Of a stretch of 64,000 nt of DNA, positions 1 through 17,623 are shown piece by piece (the first letter of the stretch is position 1; each line of letters begins with the position of its first letter). Both the position numbers and the translations under genes were made by a program. The notes under the pieces were generated by a model. It saw only the letters and a program-made list of their open reading frames with translations, was not told the origin of the DNA and searched no databases. This stretch comes from Lineus longissimus (lineage: Eukaryota > Nemertea > Pilidiophora > Heteronemertea > Lineidae): positions 16,864,001-16,928,000 of the forward strand of contig NC_088319.1 in assembly GCF_910592395.1 (NCBI RefSeq), read 5' to 3'.

Positions 1-63
1 AAATATCATTTGTATCTCCGGCAACAAAACGTGAGCGGAAAAAGCATTAAAGCAGGCGTTCGA

Positions 64-73
64 TTTATTTATT
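64..73 (-). promoter_or_regulatory. Polyadenylation signal of the GPCR
   Basis: Two overlapping AATAAA hexamers on the minus strand, about 240 bases after the GPCR stop codon. Position and strand fit its 3' end. No other feature is seen in the first 314 bases. Confidence 0.5.
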
Positions 74-314
74 AACCCTTTTCCGAAAGATCTGGAGATT
101 AAATGAAATGAAAAACAAAGAACTAGATGGTAACGGAAATAAACGAAACTTGGTTGACCTCAATATATTGATACTGACGTCGTCAGTGATGTCCAAATTG
201 CATTTACTCAAGTCCAATTCACTATTTCAATCCCATGCCCTCGCTTTGCACCCCCCATAGAATGTGTTCAGGCACTTTCGTTAGGGTACAGTAATGCACA
301 ACAAACTTCATCTT

Positions 315-1334
315 CTAAACATTGTTTTCTGATATATGCGGCAGTCGCACCACACCATTTTCTTCCTTCTTCTTCGGAGAGCTATCAGGACGGAACAAAA
401 TGGCACTGAAAGTGAGCTTGAACTCTTTGCTGACGATGTAATAGATGAAAAAATGTACGAAAGCGTTCCACTCGAAAAACATGTTGGATACAACTTTTGT
501 GGGAAGTAGACTAGATTTCAATGGGATGGCGCCAGTGTCTGGTCTGTGTTGCTCACTTGATATCGTTCTCAGCACGAAGAATATCAAAGCAGGGATGCTA
601 CAGATGATGTGCATGAAAGTAATCGTGATTAGGGTCATAGTTGCTCCTGAACCTTTTTCTGGCTCTTGGCCGAAATTTGACATTCTGCGGCGCTGTTCAT
701 AAGCGTAATGCAATGCTGTTTTAACGCGATGGGTGATAATGAAGCTAAGGACGACCGGTAAAATTAAGTTGACACTGCTGTCTATCAGGAAGTATGCATC
801 ATTCCAGTAAACGCCCAAAATCATGTTTTCAATCTCTGTTTGAGGAACTGTTGCGTTTTGAATACTTTGGTTACTGAAGCTCTCGCGAGAGGAGAGAAAC
901 AACGGGATCCGGGATGACGTAACTACTAACAGAAGCAACACACTGGCGATTCCAGCCGTTGAAGACTTGCAAAGCTTTTGTGACACAAACGTATAATGGA
1001 TGTTCAAGTAACGTAAGAAAATTATACCGAACGTGATCCATGTGGTGTAGATTCGCGATATATCCAAACAAATCTGAAGAATGCTGCTGATTGGCCCAAC
1101 ATTAGTGACGTATTTCGTCACGTCACCGCGCGTGATGTATGATGATGCGATTGTCCAGATCGCGAAGCTGAATGCGAGGTAAAAGATATCGGATAACGCA
1201 AGTGTCCGGAGAAAAAGGGTGGTGGCTGTCTTTGAGGACATGTTTGAAAATACTACGATCGAGCAGAGGTTCATAATGACACCGATAGGGGAGATGAACC
1301 CAGTGACGGATCCATGAACTTTGATGTACTCCAT
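315..1334 (-). CDS. Class A (rhodopsin-type) peptide-receptor-like GPCR
   Basis: A 339-residue seven-transmembrane protein in one exon. Seen: TM1 with a conserved Asn (IMNLCSIVVF), TM2 with LALSD, TM3 ending in LRY in place of DRY, TM5, TM6 with a Pro, and TM7 reading NAFVHFFIYY where NPxxY is usual, followed by a basic tail. This layout resembles the FMRFamide-receptor-like and orphan peptide GPCRs that are expanded in invertebrates; the ligand cannot be named. The start is the ATG at 1334 (context AAAATGG). The frame stays open upstream to about 1412, and a good acceptor (CTTGTCAG) ends at 1410, so a longer N-terminus from an upstream exon is possible; from 1334 the extracellular N-terminus is very short. 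Overlapping AATAAA signals lie downstream at 64-73. Fairly sure of the family, unsure of the exact start. Confidence 0.82.
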   Translation of the reverse strand: MEYIKVHGSVTGFISPIGVIMNLCSIVVFSNMSSKTATTLFLRTLALSDIFYLAFSFAIWTIASSYITRGDVTKYVTNVGPISSILQICLDISRIYTTWITFGIIFLRYLNIHYTFVSQKLCKSSTAGIASVLLLLVVTSSRIPLFLSSRESFSNQSIQNATVPQTEIENMILGVYWNDAYFLIDSSVNLILPVVLSFIITHRVKTALHYAYEQRRRMSNFGQEPEKGSGATMTLITITFMHIICSIPALIFFVLRTISSEQHRPDTGAIPLKSSLLPTKVVSNMFFEWNAFVHFFIYYIVSKEFKLTFSAILFRPDSSPKKKEENGVVRLPHISENNV

Positions 1335-1412
1335 TTTGCAATTAGTTCCCTTCACTGACGCTAGGTGGCTTTCGTGTCTCTCTTTGAAAGCCAAATGAGG
1401 GGTCACTGACAA

Positions 1413-2957
1413 GAAAGCAGGCTGCTGCTAAACTTAATTTTTTCTTAAGTCTACTGACTGGTTCTCATATTGGATCATTTTCTTACATGGAACCTATCCT
1501 TTGTATTTGTTTTCTTCCTTCCATGCGGATGTCACAACACAGCTCATTTCCGCATGGCCGTGAGAGGGACGATCACGTGATTCAGCAACACTTGGGTCCT
1601 CTGGTGTCGAAATTAATAACTTCCATCAGTATCTCTTTACCTCATGTGTCTTTGGTGTGACTCTTCTCGTTTTAACGGCTAATTCGGACAATCTGAAAGG
1701 AAAGGATCTTACACTGTAGGTTCTCTCTCTCAAAAACCATGTGTACATAAAATGAGTTAAGTTGTGATCGCAAAAACTCGCTGAAACCGGTTTAGCTGTC
1801 ACGAATGCATGCACACAATCTATTGAGCGAGGTAGGATATACATCATTAGAAGAGTTCCCATTGTTTGGTTGTCAGTAAATGAATTAAATATTTACGGGA
1901 GAAGTCTGAAAGGGTGACTGAGAGGCAGACACTCGATATTTAGCTGTAACAGATCCAAGCATGGCATAGCGAATATTTCACATCCTGGAAATTAAACGTG
2001 ACTGTAGGATTTTTGAAACACGACTAACCCTCTATACACCTTTCCAGAAATGGGGCGCTGAGTGTCCGAAATAGTGATGTAATAAGGGGAAACTAGGCCT
2101 TATGGTGGAGGGACAAAGGAGATAGTCATGGTTGACCAACACACTTGAATGCCTTTAATGACGGACAAGGGGGAAAAAGTTAGTTCCAATGCAAGCCACC
2201 AATTTCGGGAAGCATGTATAAAGCAGTTGTCTCTTTTTACCCACAAAATCCCTCGTAAACCATTGAATTGGCCACAGGGTACGACTGTTCTCAATGTGGA
2301 CTTAACCTTCCTTCACACCCTGTGTAGCGGTCTAAAGTTCCCCTAGGAAAAGTGTCCGTGCCTACTATTTTGACGGATCAAGATGGTTCTAAAGATACCA
2401 ATGACCTTGAATACCTCAGAGATTGAAGTTGCACAATAGACTCATCTGTTACCGGATACTTCATCTATACTCTTTAGTCCTGGCCAGTTCGAACCGACAC
2501 CTAGCTGATCATAACACGAATGTAGATCTCTACATCCATGATGATCGTAGTAAATTGTTTACTGATCGTGTTGCTCGGTAAAAGATAGAGCGCAAATAGA
2601 AGAGTTGAATGTAGACAGACGATTGATCGTATGATAAAGCCTAGAATAATCACAGTCACTGTCACCAAATGAATGGACTTTACAGCACTTTGCACTGAGA
2701 TCTTAGGAACTCTTGAGCAAGTTGCTGTGCCTCGCAGGATTTCAGTGTGGCAGTTTTTCTCTCCATTCACAAATTAGGCATACCTGGCGGAATCCACAGA
2801 TATTGTTAGCTCGATGTTTGAAGTACATGCGTCAGTTCAGCTTTAAGAACTAGAGCAAACAACGCAATGACAATGGCCGGCGAAGGCAAACAATGGCTGA
2901 GAATTATGAACAATTCTATTCAATGGGTCATTCGAACACGCGGTGTTAGATATGGGC
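1413..2957. other. Intergenic stretch, no gene recognised
   Basis: This holds the upstream flank of the GPCR and, on its minus strand, perhaps an unlocated 5' exon. Open frames here are short, low in coding character and without domain motifs. No RNA gene or clear repeat was seen. Confidence 0.4.
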
Positions 2958-3028
2958 GCATTGTTGGTTCAGTGGTAGAATTCTCGCCTGCCACGCGGGA
3001 GGCCCGGGTTCGATTCCCGGACAATGCA
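2958..3028 (+). tRNA. tRNA-Gly (anticodon GCC)
   Basis: A 71-base intronless tRNA that folds into a full cloverleaf. The acceptor stem GCATTGT pairs perfectly with ACAATGC, followed by discriminator A. The anticodon GCC is at 2990-2992 in loop CTGCCAC. The T arm is CCGGG/TTCGATT/CCCGG. The A box is in the D arm and the B box (GGTTCGATTCC) is at 3007-3017. A five-T pol III terminator starts right after the gene at 3029. It differs from the common animal tRNA-Gly(GCC) sequence only by a compensated pair in the acceptor stem, so it is very likely functional. Confidence 0.97.
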
Positions 3029-3033
3029 TTTTT
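3029..3033 (+). terminator. RNA polymerase III terminator of tRNA-Gly
   Basis: A run of five T directly follows the tRNA discriminator base, as expected for pol III termination; a second T run follows at 3035-3038. Confidence 0.8.
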
Positions 3034-3100
3034 GTTTTGTCATAGTGTCGTGAAGCTTGATTCATTGTTTTTTAACCTTTTTCTCAAAATCATAATCGAC

Positions 3101-3135
3101 ATCATCATCATCATCATCATCATTATCATCATCGT
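3101..3135 (+). repeat. ATC/CAT trinucleotide microsatellite
   Basis: About eleven ATC units with two interruptions, some 70 bases downstream of the tRNA. It creates a spurious open frame rich in Ile. Confidence 0.9.
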
Positions 3136-4494
3136 CATATCTGCCCAGTTCTTTTTCTCATTTCAGCGGAAATCGGCATTTAGATTGTCAATGTCAAAGA
3201 TGAAATAATGATACATACCTATCTGTTAACAGGTCCAAGTATACCAAGTGGGTAGATGGATGGCACCCGAAGCTTAATGTTGAACATGATATATATATAT
3301 CACTGTCAAATAAAGTTGTTGAACCTGTGACTTGCATGCATTGTTAGTGCAGTGAAAATGACTAATCCGCTCACAAAAAGAGATTGATCATCCGGCACTA
3401 CTGCACGATTACACACCTCCCCTTGCACACGTGATGTCAGCAACAATGGTATCTCTGGTAATGTACATACCAACTCATGGCCTTCTTCACCTGAATAGGC
3501 TACAATAACATTGTTTTCACAAATCCTTGGTAAAAAGAATACCAGTCACAGAGCAGGGATGACACAGATGCGTATATATCAGAGTATGACATGTATGAGT
3601 TCCCGGTTAGCTTGCCTCAAAAGTAATGACAACCCATAGTTAACCAATGTTTTAGTGTTACGACCATCTGTTTGATGTTTGTAACAAAAAGCTTCTATCG
3701 AGCTGGGCGGGATATCCGATTCGTTGTTTGTATTGGTAAATAAAATGTGAGATACACTGACTGAGCGTTTTTATATTCGCCATGGATAACTGTCAAAAAC
3801 TATTTCTGAATGGAGTGTCGAACGCAGTAATCAGTTATGAAGGATTCACCTGATGAGGGTAGAAGGTAACTACCGAAAACGTTTGTGATGTATATATGTT
3901 TAGTGAAATTACAAATATGAAATGTTTCATATTATGGATTTGCTCTTATCTGTGGTGTTTTAAATGCACTTCCTTGTCAACTGTAGTTCAATTCTCCACC
4001 ACCAGGGTGGCAGATTCTTCTCTAGTTGACAACGTATACATATACACCGGCGGGAAATATACATATACACGGGGTTGTATACATTATGCTGGCGCCACCT
4101 GTCGGCATTGTTGTGAACCAACACAACTACCACAACCACCACGTCATTATCAAAGCGGTCGAGGCATTCCTATCATAGTTGCTACGTCAAGTTATTATTG
4201 CACGAGGGCCTGTCCAAGTTCATTAGGTGGCCGCAATATCATGGCTGATGAGATTGTGAAATTGTCTGACCACCCGTATTCATCAACTATTGATTAGGTC
4301 AATGCGATTGCTTCATTGTTGTCAGATGCACGGTTCTGTGTACACTGTATACAGTAAATATTCAATCAACAATCATAGGCGAGGATAGTTAGTGCACACT
4401 GATTACCTGTGGTTCTCAAGCAAGGCTTGTGTAACCTTTGTCCAACGTTGGACAGGCGTAAAGCCAATACGACGATCTATAGTCGTATACATAT
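3136..4494. other. Intergenic stretch with small AT/TATAC repeats
   Basis: No gene recognised. A short TATATATATA run lies near 3290. Two copies of a TATACATATACAC motif lie at about 4034-4080 and overlap a spurious open frame. Confidence 0.35.
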
Positions 4495-4650
4495 GGTGAA
4501 ACGGCTAGGACGACCACAGTGATGTTGGACTACATTGTACCTATATTGTACGTCGTGAAACAGGAAGACTCGTTGCCGGGTCTAGTGAAACAGGCACACA
4601 GGACGATCATAACCGTGGCGAAACAGGACCTTATACGTCGTGAAACAGGT
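4495..4650 (+). repeat. Degenerate GTGAAACAGG-type minisatellite
   Basis: The core GTGAAAC recurs at 4496, 4555, 4584 and 4640, with a GCGAAAC variant at 4618. It is usually followed by AGG and often near GGACGA. The spacing is 20-60 bases and irregular, so this is a decayed repeat rather than a coding region. Confidence 0.4.
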
Positions 4651-4836
4651 CTGGACGACTTACGGCCGCCTATGGAGCAAGAAGGACGTTCTGAAGTCAG
4701 TCGTTTGACGACCGCCAGTAGGCGTAATCATGATAAAACAAGAACGACCGAGCTACTGTCGGGAAACAGTAGTTTCGATTTCGTTTTCATGTAAAATCTG
4801 AAATGGGACTGAGGAAAATCTGATCTACTGAAAATA

Positions 4837-4846
4837 TTTATTTATT
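4837..4846 (-). promoter_or_regulatory. Polyadenylation signals of Pax3/7
   Basis: Two overlapping AATAAA hexamers on the minus strand, about 620 bases downstream of the Pax3/7 stop. This would give a 3' UTR spanning roughly 4820-5458. Confidence 0.45.
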
Positions 4847-5458
4847 TACAAGTATTTACATCGATGTTCATGTACAAAACAAATGCATGATACTGTATGC
4901 GATTACATTAGAGATTCAGTGTATACGAAGTATTGCATATGATATACACATTGGTGATTGACTAGTCTTTGCATAGTAAATGTCAATGCCACACTCCAAA
5001 TACATCATTTTGTCCATCTCTTCAGTTCAGTGTCATTGCCAGTGTTTGTTTTCAATTCTCGAGTGGAACATTGTACCCTGAAATGCTAGTGAGTGGGCAC
5101 ATTGTCAACAAGTGTAGGCCTACCACTGACTAGTGTTGCATCCGATGAGCCAAGGTGGGACTACATGCGAAATGACCAGACTAAACGTTTGCATGGAGAA
5201 CATTGGAACCAAAGTCTCTATTCCATGGATTGTTGTGTATTCGTATGTTATGACCGCAAGGACGGCGAAAGCTTTGGGTGACCCGGACTGGACGAGGGAA
5301 GCTTCATTTGGGCAGTACTGTTCGTCGGCAGACACATACGGAGTTCTGAAAGGAGAACAAAAGCGATATATTCAGGTATTACATTTCAGACGAGAGGAAG
5401 ACTGAGTAGTCTACGTTACCTATGAAGCGTGAACGTTACACAAAATGCTTGATGCTGC

Positions 5459-12728
<7,270 letters not shown>

Positions 12729-13330
12729 GTTATTTCCGCAATCATCAACGAAAGTCGCCCAAATCTTCAACTGCTATTTCCTTAATCGTGTTCTCCGAGT
12801 TGGTTACAATTGTGGTTCCCAAGATTTGGGGAAATGACCTCAAGAAGAGATCCATGCTTGATAAATGTTAAAACCTCGCTCCAGGAATCAATGGAGCAGA
12901 ACTGTACTTGTTTACAAGGAACACAATGTGAAAACTTATATGTTTACACCTGTACTGCCACTGGACACGAGGCTGTAGTCCCCTGTGAGCTGCGTCATGA
13001 TTGGTTCCCGAGATCACATGGCCGTATCAACATACGGCCTGCGGCCATGTTTTGGGTTCGTTCACAATTTTGATAATTGTTAATTTGGTGTTTTGGCTGC
13101 TCTGTGCTAGTTATGAGCTTCTGCAGCATAGAGGCAAGCCGAGCGGAAAATCGAGTCCGCTGCTTGGTCGGCCGTTTTCACCAGTGGCGCCTGGGCAGTT
13201 CGCGAAGGGGAAATTGATTGAGAAAAACAGTCCGGCGTGAGCGAAAGTTGTCCAATGTACCCGAGGCGATGCGTCTCCCTCTGTCGCGGATCCTAGAAGA
13301 AAACTTCCTATCGCCGCGAGCTAAGGAAAA
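12729..13330 (-). promoter_or_regulatory. Putative Pax3/7 5' UTR and promoter region
   Basis: This is the sequence upstream of the Pax3/7 start on the minus strand. It includes a nested palindrome (13016-13050) and a CpG-rich patch at about 13130-13330, unlike the AT-rich DNA around it. The transcription start is not located; the call rests on position and composition only. Confidence 0.35.
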
Positions 13331-16300
13331 ATGGACCATCTGATGCCATTTTACACATATTAATGTATCAAAACTTTTGATGGTCCTTCGGCTGTCTTAT
13401 TCGGGCGCGTGATCACGTTTGACTTCCTTGTTCAGAGGCGTAAGATAGTGTTCAAGTCAGACGAAGTGTTGCAACCAATTTTCGGGTTAGCCGATGGCGA
13501 TTTTGTTTTTTATTCCCGTTTTGTTTTCTTCTTGCCGTGGTTTTTCCGTCATGATAAATCTGAATGCAATCACGCACTGACTAGGAAATTTCATAATTCA
13601 ACTCGGAACTACAAGTTCGATTCAAAGATGGCAAGTTTTGAAATTAATTTTACACCAGAGTTGGTTTGCAATTGTTGACAATTTGCCGGCACACAGCGTT
13701 TCAGTTGTGCCTTTATTCGTTCCAGGAACAAAATGACCCCTCGTACAAAATCAGAGCCATAAAAACTAGGATTTGAGCAAATTCTGCAAGGTTGTTTCAC
13801 GCCTTGACATCTGACATGTCCATGAAGGGCAGGGTGTGTCCTGGTCTTCAACAAGAATATTTACAGCAATCTTATAGCTGATTCAAACTATTCTATGGCT
13901 GTAAAGTCTCTCCACAGTAGAAACACTACCAGGCTTTAATGACCTAAGATTTCGATATGAACTACGTTTTAGAACTACATGTAATTATTACTTCATTATG
14001 ACAGTTTATCATTTGCACGATTTAAATGGTCTCTTTGTTCTTGAGAAACTAAACGTTCACTGTTGGCTGTTAATGTTTTTACACTGGAGGATGTCTAAAA
14101 CACTAGAAGTGAGACTGCACTCATTCACTAAACCACTAATTAGTTTTGATCGCCACAATTTTAAGATAATTAGCATTTCCGGCACCATTTCAACGGATGA
14201 TTAAGACACTTTTAATAGTCCTGTTGTTTCAGAACTTAGATTTTTGCAACGTTGTGTCGGCGAGAGACGCCGATGATGGTTCATTCAACGGAAAGCGACC
14301 AATTTTATATTTGTGCATGTGTCTGTGGACTCCCGGCACGATTTCAACAGTTAATTAGAACACCTTTAATGGGCTTGTGTTTTGAGCAATTCCTAAGAAA
14401 AAAAACTATTAATGCACTGAAAAGGACAACCAGGAAACGGCGCTCAAGTAATTGTATTCATTTTCATAGACAATTTCGAAAACGAAATGAATGCTTCCGA
14501 GCTTTTAAAACACTTTGGAAGGGACATAATTTCGCGAGTGATCTCAAACTTACCCAAGATATTTTGGAAAGTGGTGAGAGACGCATTACTGTGTCATTAC
14601 AGTCGTCGAAACCCAGTGATTTTCAATTTGTGCTCAAATTGAGTAAATTTAAATATCCTGGTGTGACAGACTAGTTGTAGGTAATCATGGTTCTCATCGA
14701 AACATTATACACGCTTGTTTTACCCCTATTTCCCATTGTCTCACCTAGCCCCAGGCCTGAAGACTTTATTGGTGCAGTGCCTAGCCGGCGCCTGCTGGTA
14801 ATGGCTAAAGTTGGTCAATTGTTCCGAATCCACCCTCGGGTAATGTCCAGTTACCGAAAAATGACCACTGCTTAGTTGGTGGGTGATTTTACGTTGGCCA
14901 TAAACCGTTACCAGGACGCTACGTAAACCCTGCAAGATCAGTTAATTAATGTCTCGATTTGTCCCTTCACCGCCCAGGGGTATGGTGAAACTTTCGGCTG
15001 ATTAGCCAAAACATCCTGGCAACGTTTACAGAAAACATTCAACTTGCCCAAACTATCACCGCCTTACTAAAATTACCCGTTATCTAAATTGAAATTTCGA
15101 ACTCCTCTGTGTTAATGTAACAGGGGAGAATTAGGTGACAACTCCTACTTCGACATTGAATTGTAAAATAACCTGTTAAAATCACAAAACTTTGACAAAA
15201 CGATCCAACTCGATTTCAATTGTTGAATCATTGTTGAGTCATTGTTGGCGCATCCATACAGATCATGTTATCCAATCTTACTGTTTGTTTATAAAACACA
15301 AATTTCTATTACGAACTAATTTGTAAACATTTCCTTTAATCAAATTCCATTTCTCACGGTTTTCCTCACATTCCGAACCGTTCTTCCTTAGAAATTTAAA
15401 CCCCTTTCAGTCGATTCTATTTTTCTATTAAGTGATAATTTGCGATTACATCCAAAATCAGTCTAGATGGCCCCGTTATTACTCATTGTGATAGTGATTC
15501 ACAAAGAAGTGTAACCTACCCCACAATAAATCGTTTCTTTAATTGACAATGAATGTCTCAGCTCCTAATCTCTGTCACACAAATTACAACCCACGTACTA
15601 TTCACAAACTAGAGCTGAAGACGAGGCCGTTACGCCACCTTTTCACACAAAAAAGGACACGAGGGGAGTTCTTGGGGTGCAAAATCCACCGCGCAGAGGT
15701 CTGTCGAAGGTTCATGCGATGAACATGGACACAGCCACCCCCTGCCCCCTTCCAGTCCTTCTCGATAAGTCCCCAGCCTGTGTGGGTTGCGTGTAAACGC
15801 CATTGACATGTATAAAGAATCGTGAAGAGAAATGTCTTTTTTTATTTCCTCTTTGGTCCTTTTTGGTTCATTTAGAGGATGTAGCATAACTTTGCTGGGC
15901 ATGTGATAGCGAAACTCGAGCTTCGAACGTGAAGACGAAGAAGAAGAAGACTAAGCACTTGGTAGTTGATGCCAGTGCAGATGGTGTTGCTGGGAAAACA
16001 CTCGTCGTTCAAAACCAAAGTTGCCTAGCCCAGAAGGTTTGTTCTGCGACTCGAAATCACTGAATTACACACACACATCTTGAAGACTGCGTGTTCAATA
16101 GGTGGACGACAACATTAGCATTCCTGAACATATTGTTACAAAGATTAAGCAGTATTTTAACCTACTTAGCGAGATCACAGGTGCCGCGCGACCACTTTGA
16201 AAGCGATAGTTTGCCTCGTAAGAAGTGGGGCGTGCGGAATACTTTAAAAGATTGCCGAATCTCAATGGGCAAAGGATTCCTTGTAATATTTGCATTCGGG

Positions 16301-16633
16301 ATTTCCCCTAATCGGGGAACATCTATGTTGATTGTTTGTGGGTCTTTTATAAACGAGCGAAGGCTTAATTGAGTTTGGGAAGGCTTTATTAGGATACCAT
16401 AAAGAATGACAACAAATTTAGCTCGCGTCACACCGAATCTGTCTCGTGATCATGGGAAAGTCGCCAGATCTGTTCATTTGAAATTTACAGTGAAATTAAA
16501 TTCAAACACGATTTAAATGTTTGGTAAATTGCTATTAAATTCGTTGAATTGGTGTTTTTCTTTGGAAGTCTTTGGTGACGGCAACTTTCAGATTTTGGTA
16601 AACAGCAAAAAGCTTTGCCGATCGTTATACATG
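13331..16633. other. Non-coding stretch, no gene recognised
   Basis: No open frame here shows a domain or a believable splice model. A stretch at about 14178-14230 is repeated with changes at about 14333-14385 (core ATTTCAACNG followed by AATTAG/GATTAAG and CACYTTTAAT), a decayed local duplication. Confidence 0.35.
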
Positions 16634-16635
16634 TA

Positions 16636-16780
16636 CAGTGGAACTCCAGTAACACGACCACTCATGGGGTGGTCGCGTTAGCAAAGTTGAAAATCCGGGG
16701 ACAAAATGCATGATTAAGTTTCCCCGTCAAAATTGTTGAACTTTTTCATAGCGGGGTGGTCGCCGACCGGGGTTCCACTG
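16636..16780. mobile_element. Pogo/Tigger-like MITE (145 bp)
   Basis: A short non-autonomous DNA transposon. The left end CAGTGGAACTCC and the right end GGGGTTCCACTG are terminal inverted repeats, and similarity continues inward (ACGACCAC against GTGGTCG). TA dinucleotides flank both ends (16634-16635 and 16781-16782), which fits the TA target duplication and CAGT termini of pogo-family elements. It has no coding capacity. Confidence 0.8.
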
Positions 16781-17497
16781 TACTTGCAAATAGTATACAA
16801 TAACAATAATTAAGAAATGAAGACTTTATTTAGGGCCTTTCGTGATAATATTGTTGATACACTGATGATCGGCCGAGTTTTCCGTTACACCGTCGGCCAC
16901 CATTATAAATTATACAATACCATAACACCAGCACCAAATTGATAAATTGCAATATCACCCTCGAAACATTTAAATAGTCATGTAATTTCCGAATTTCACT
17001 CCTTTGGCCCCTACCCTCAATGATGACACATTATCAGAGGAATGCCTCCCCAAGGCCCTAATTTATCAATTTTCATGTTCACTTGAGCAAATCGAACGAG
17101 CTGTCCCTACGAGGGAAATCTCGCTGCTGACGTGAAAACAAAGTCCAGCGCGTCTGGTGTAATAGCCAGGACAGATGTTAGGTAATGCTTACTAGGGCTA
17201 TTATCAGCCGGAATGAGCGGTCTGTCCCCCCTAGCCACACCCGATTGTGGGCCCTTTCCCTGCTTATCTCACGGGTACTGATAACCGTCATTATCAGTTT
17301 AGCCCCTGTCAATCCAGCTGCTCGTGTAAACAATCCCTTTCCGGGATGGACTATGATACTTTGCTTTGCGACGCCTGGTGGCTACGTTGATTGATTTGAC
17401 CCTTTCAGGGGAGGAAATAAAATGACTTTCCATTAAATATTTGTACCCTGATTCTCAGTTTGGGCCTGTCAACGACAATCTTCGAGGTCCATGACCA

Positions 17498-17623
17498 GCT
17501 CGCCAAACAGGGTAGATTTTTTACCTGTTTGGCAAGCCCGGCTGGCCGAACAGGGTGGCTTTTTAGTGCTGTTTGGCAAGCGGCTCTCTAAACAGGACAA
17601 AAAAAGATGCCTGTTCGGCGAGC
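17498..17623. repeat. Three tandem stem-loops with a shared CCAAACAGG stem
   Basis: Three consecutive hairpins at about 17498-17537, 17542-17578 and 17582-17623. Each left arm carries (C)CAAACAGG or CGAACAGG and each right arm the complement CCTGTTTGG or CTGTTCGG. The loops are A- or T-rich, 6-9 bases long. Stems are about 13-16 bp with few mismatches. The unit seems to have multiplied in tandem. Confidence 0.6.

Noticed and set aside
2867-3208. 113-residue open frame on the plus strand
   Set aside because: It reads straight through the tRNA-Gly gene and the ATC microsatellite; the Ile-rich tail is the repeat.
14252-14674. 140-residue plus-strand open frame
   Set aside because: Starts at a non-ATG codon, overlaps a decayed local duplication and has no recognisable motif.
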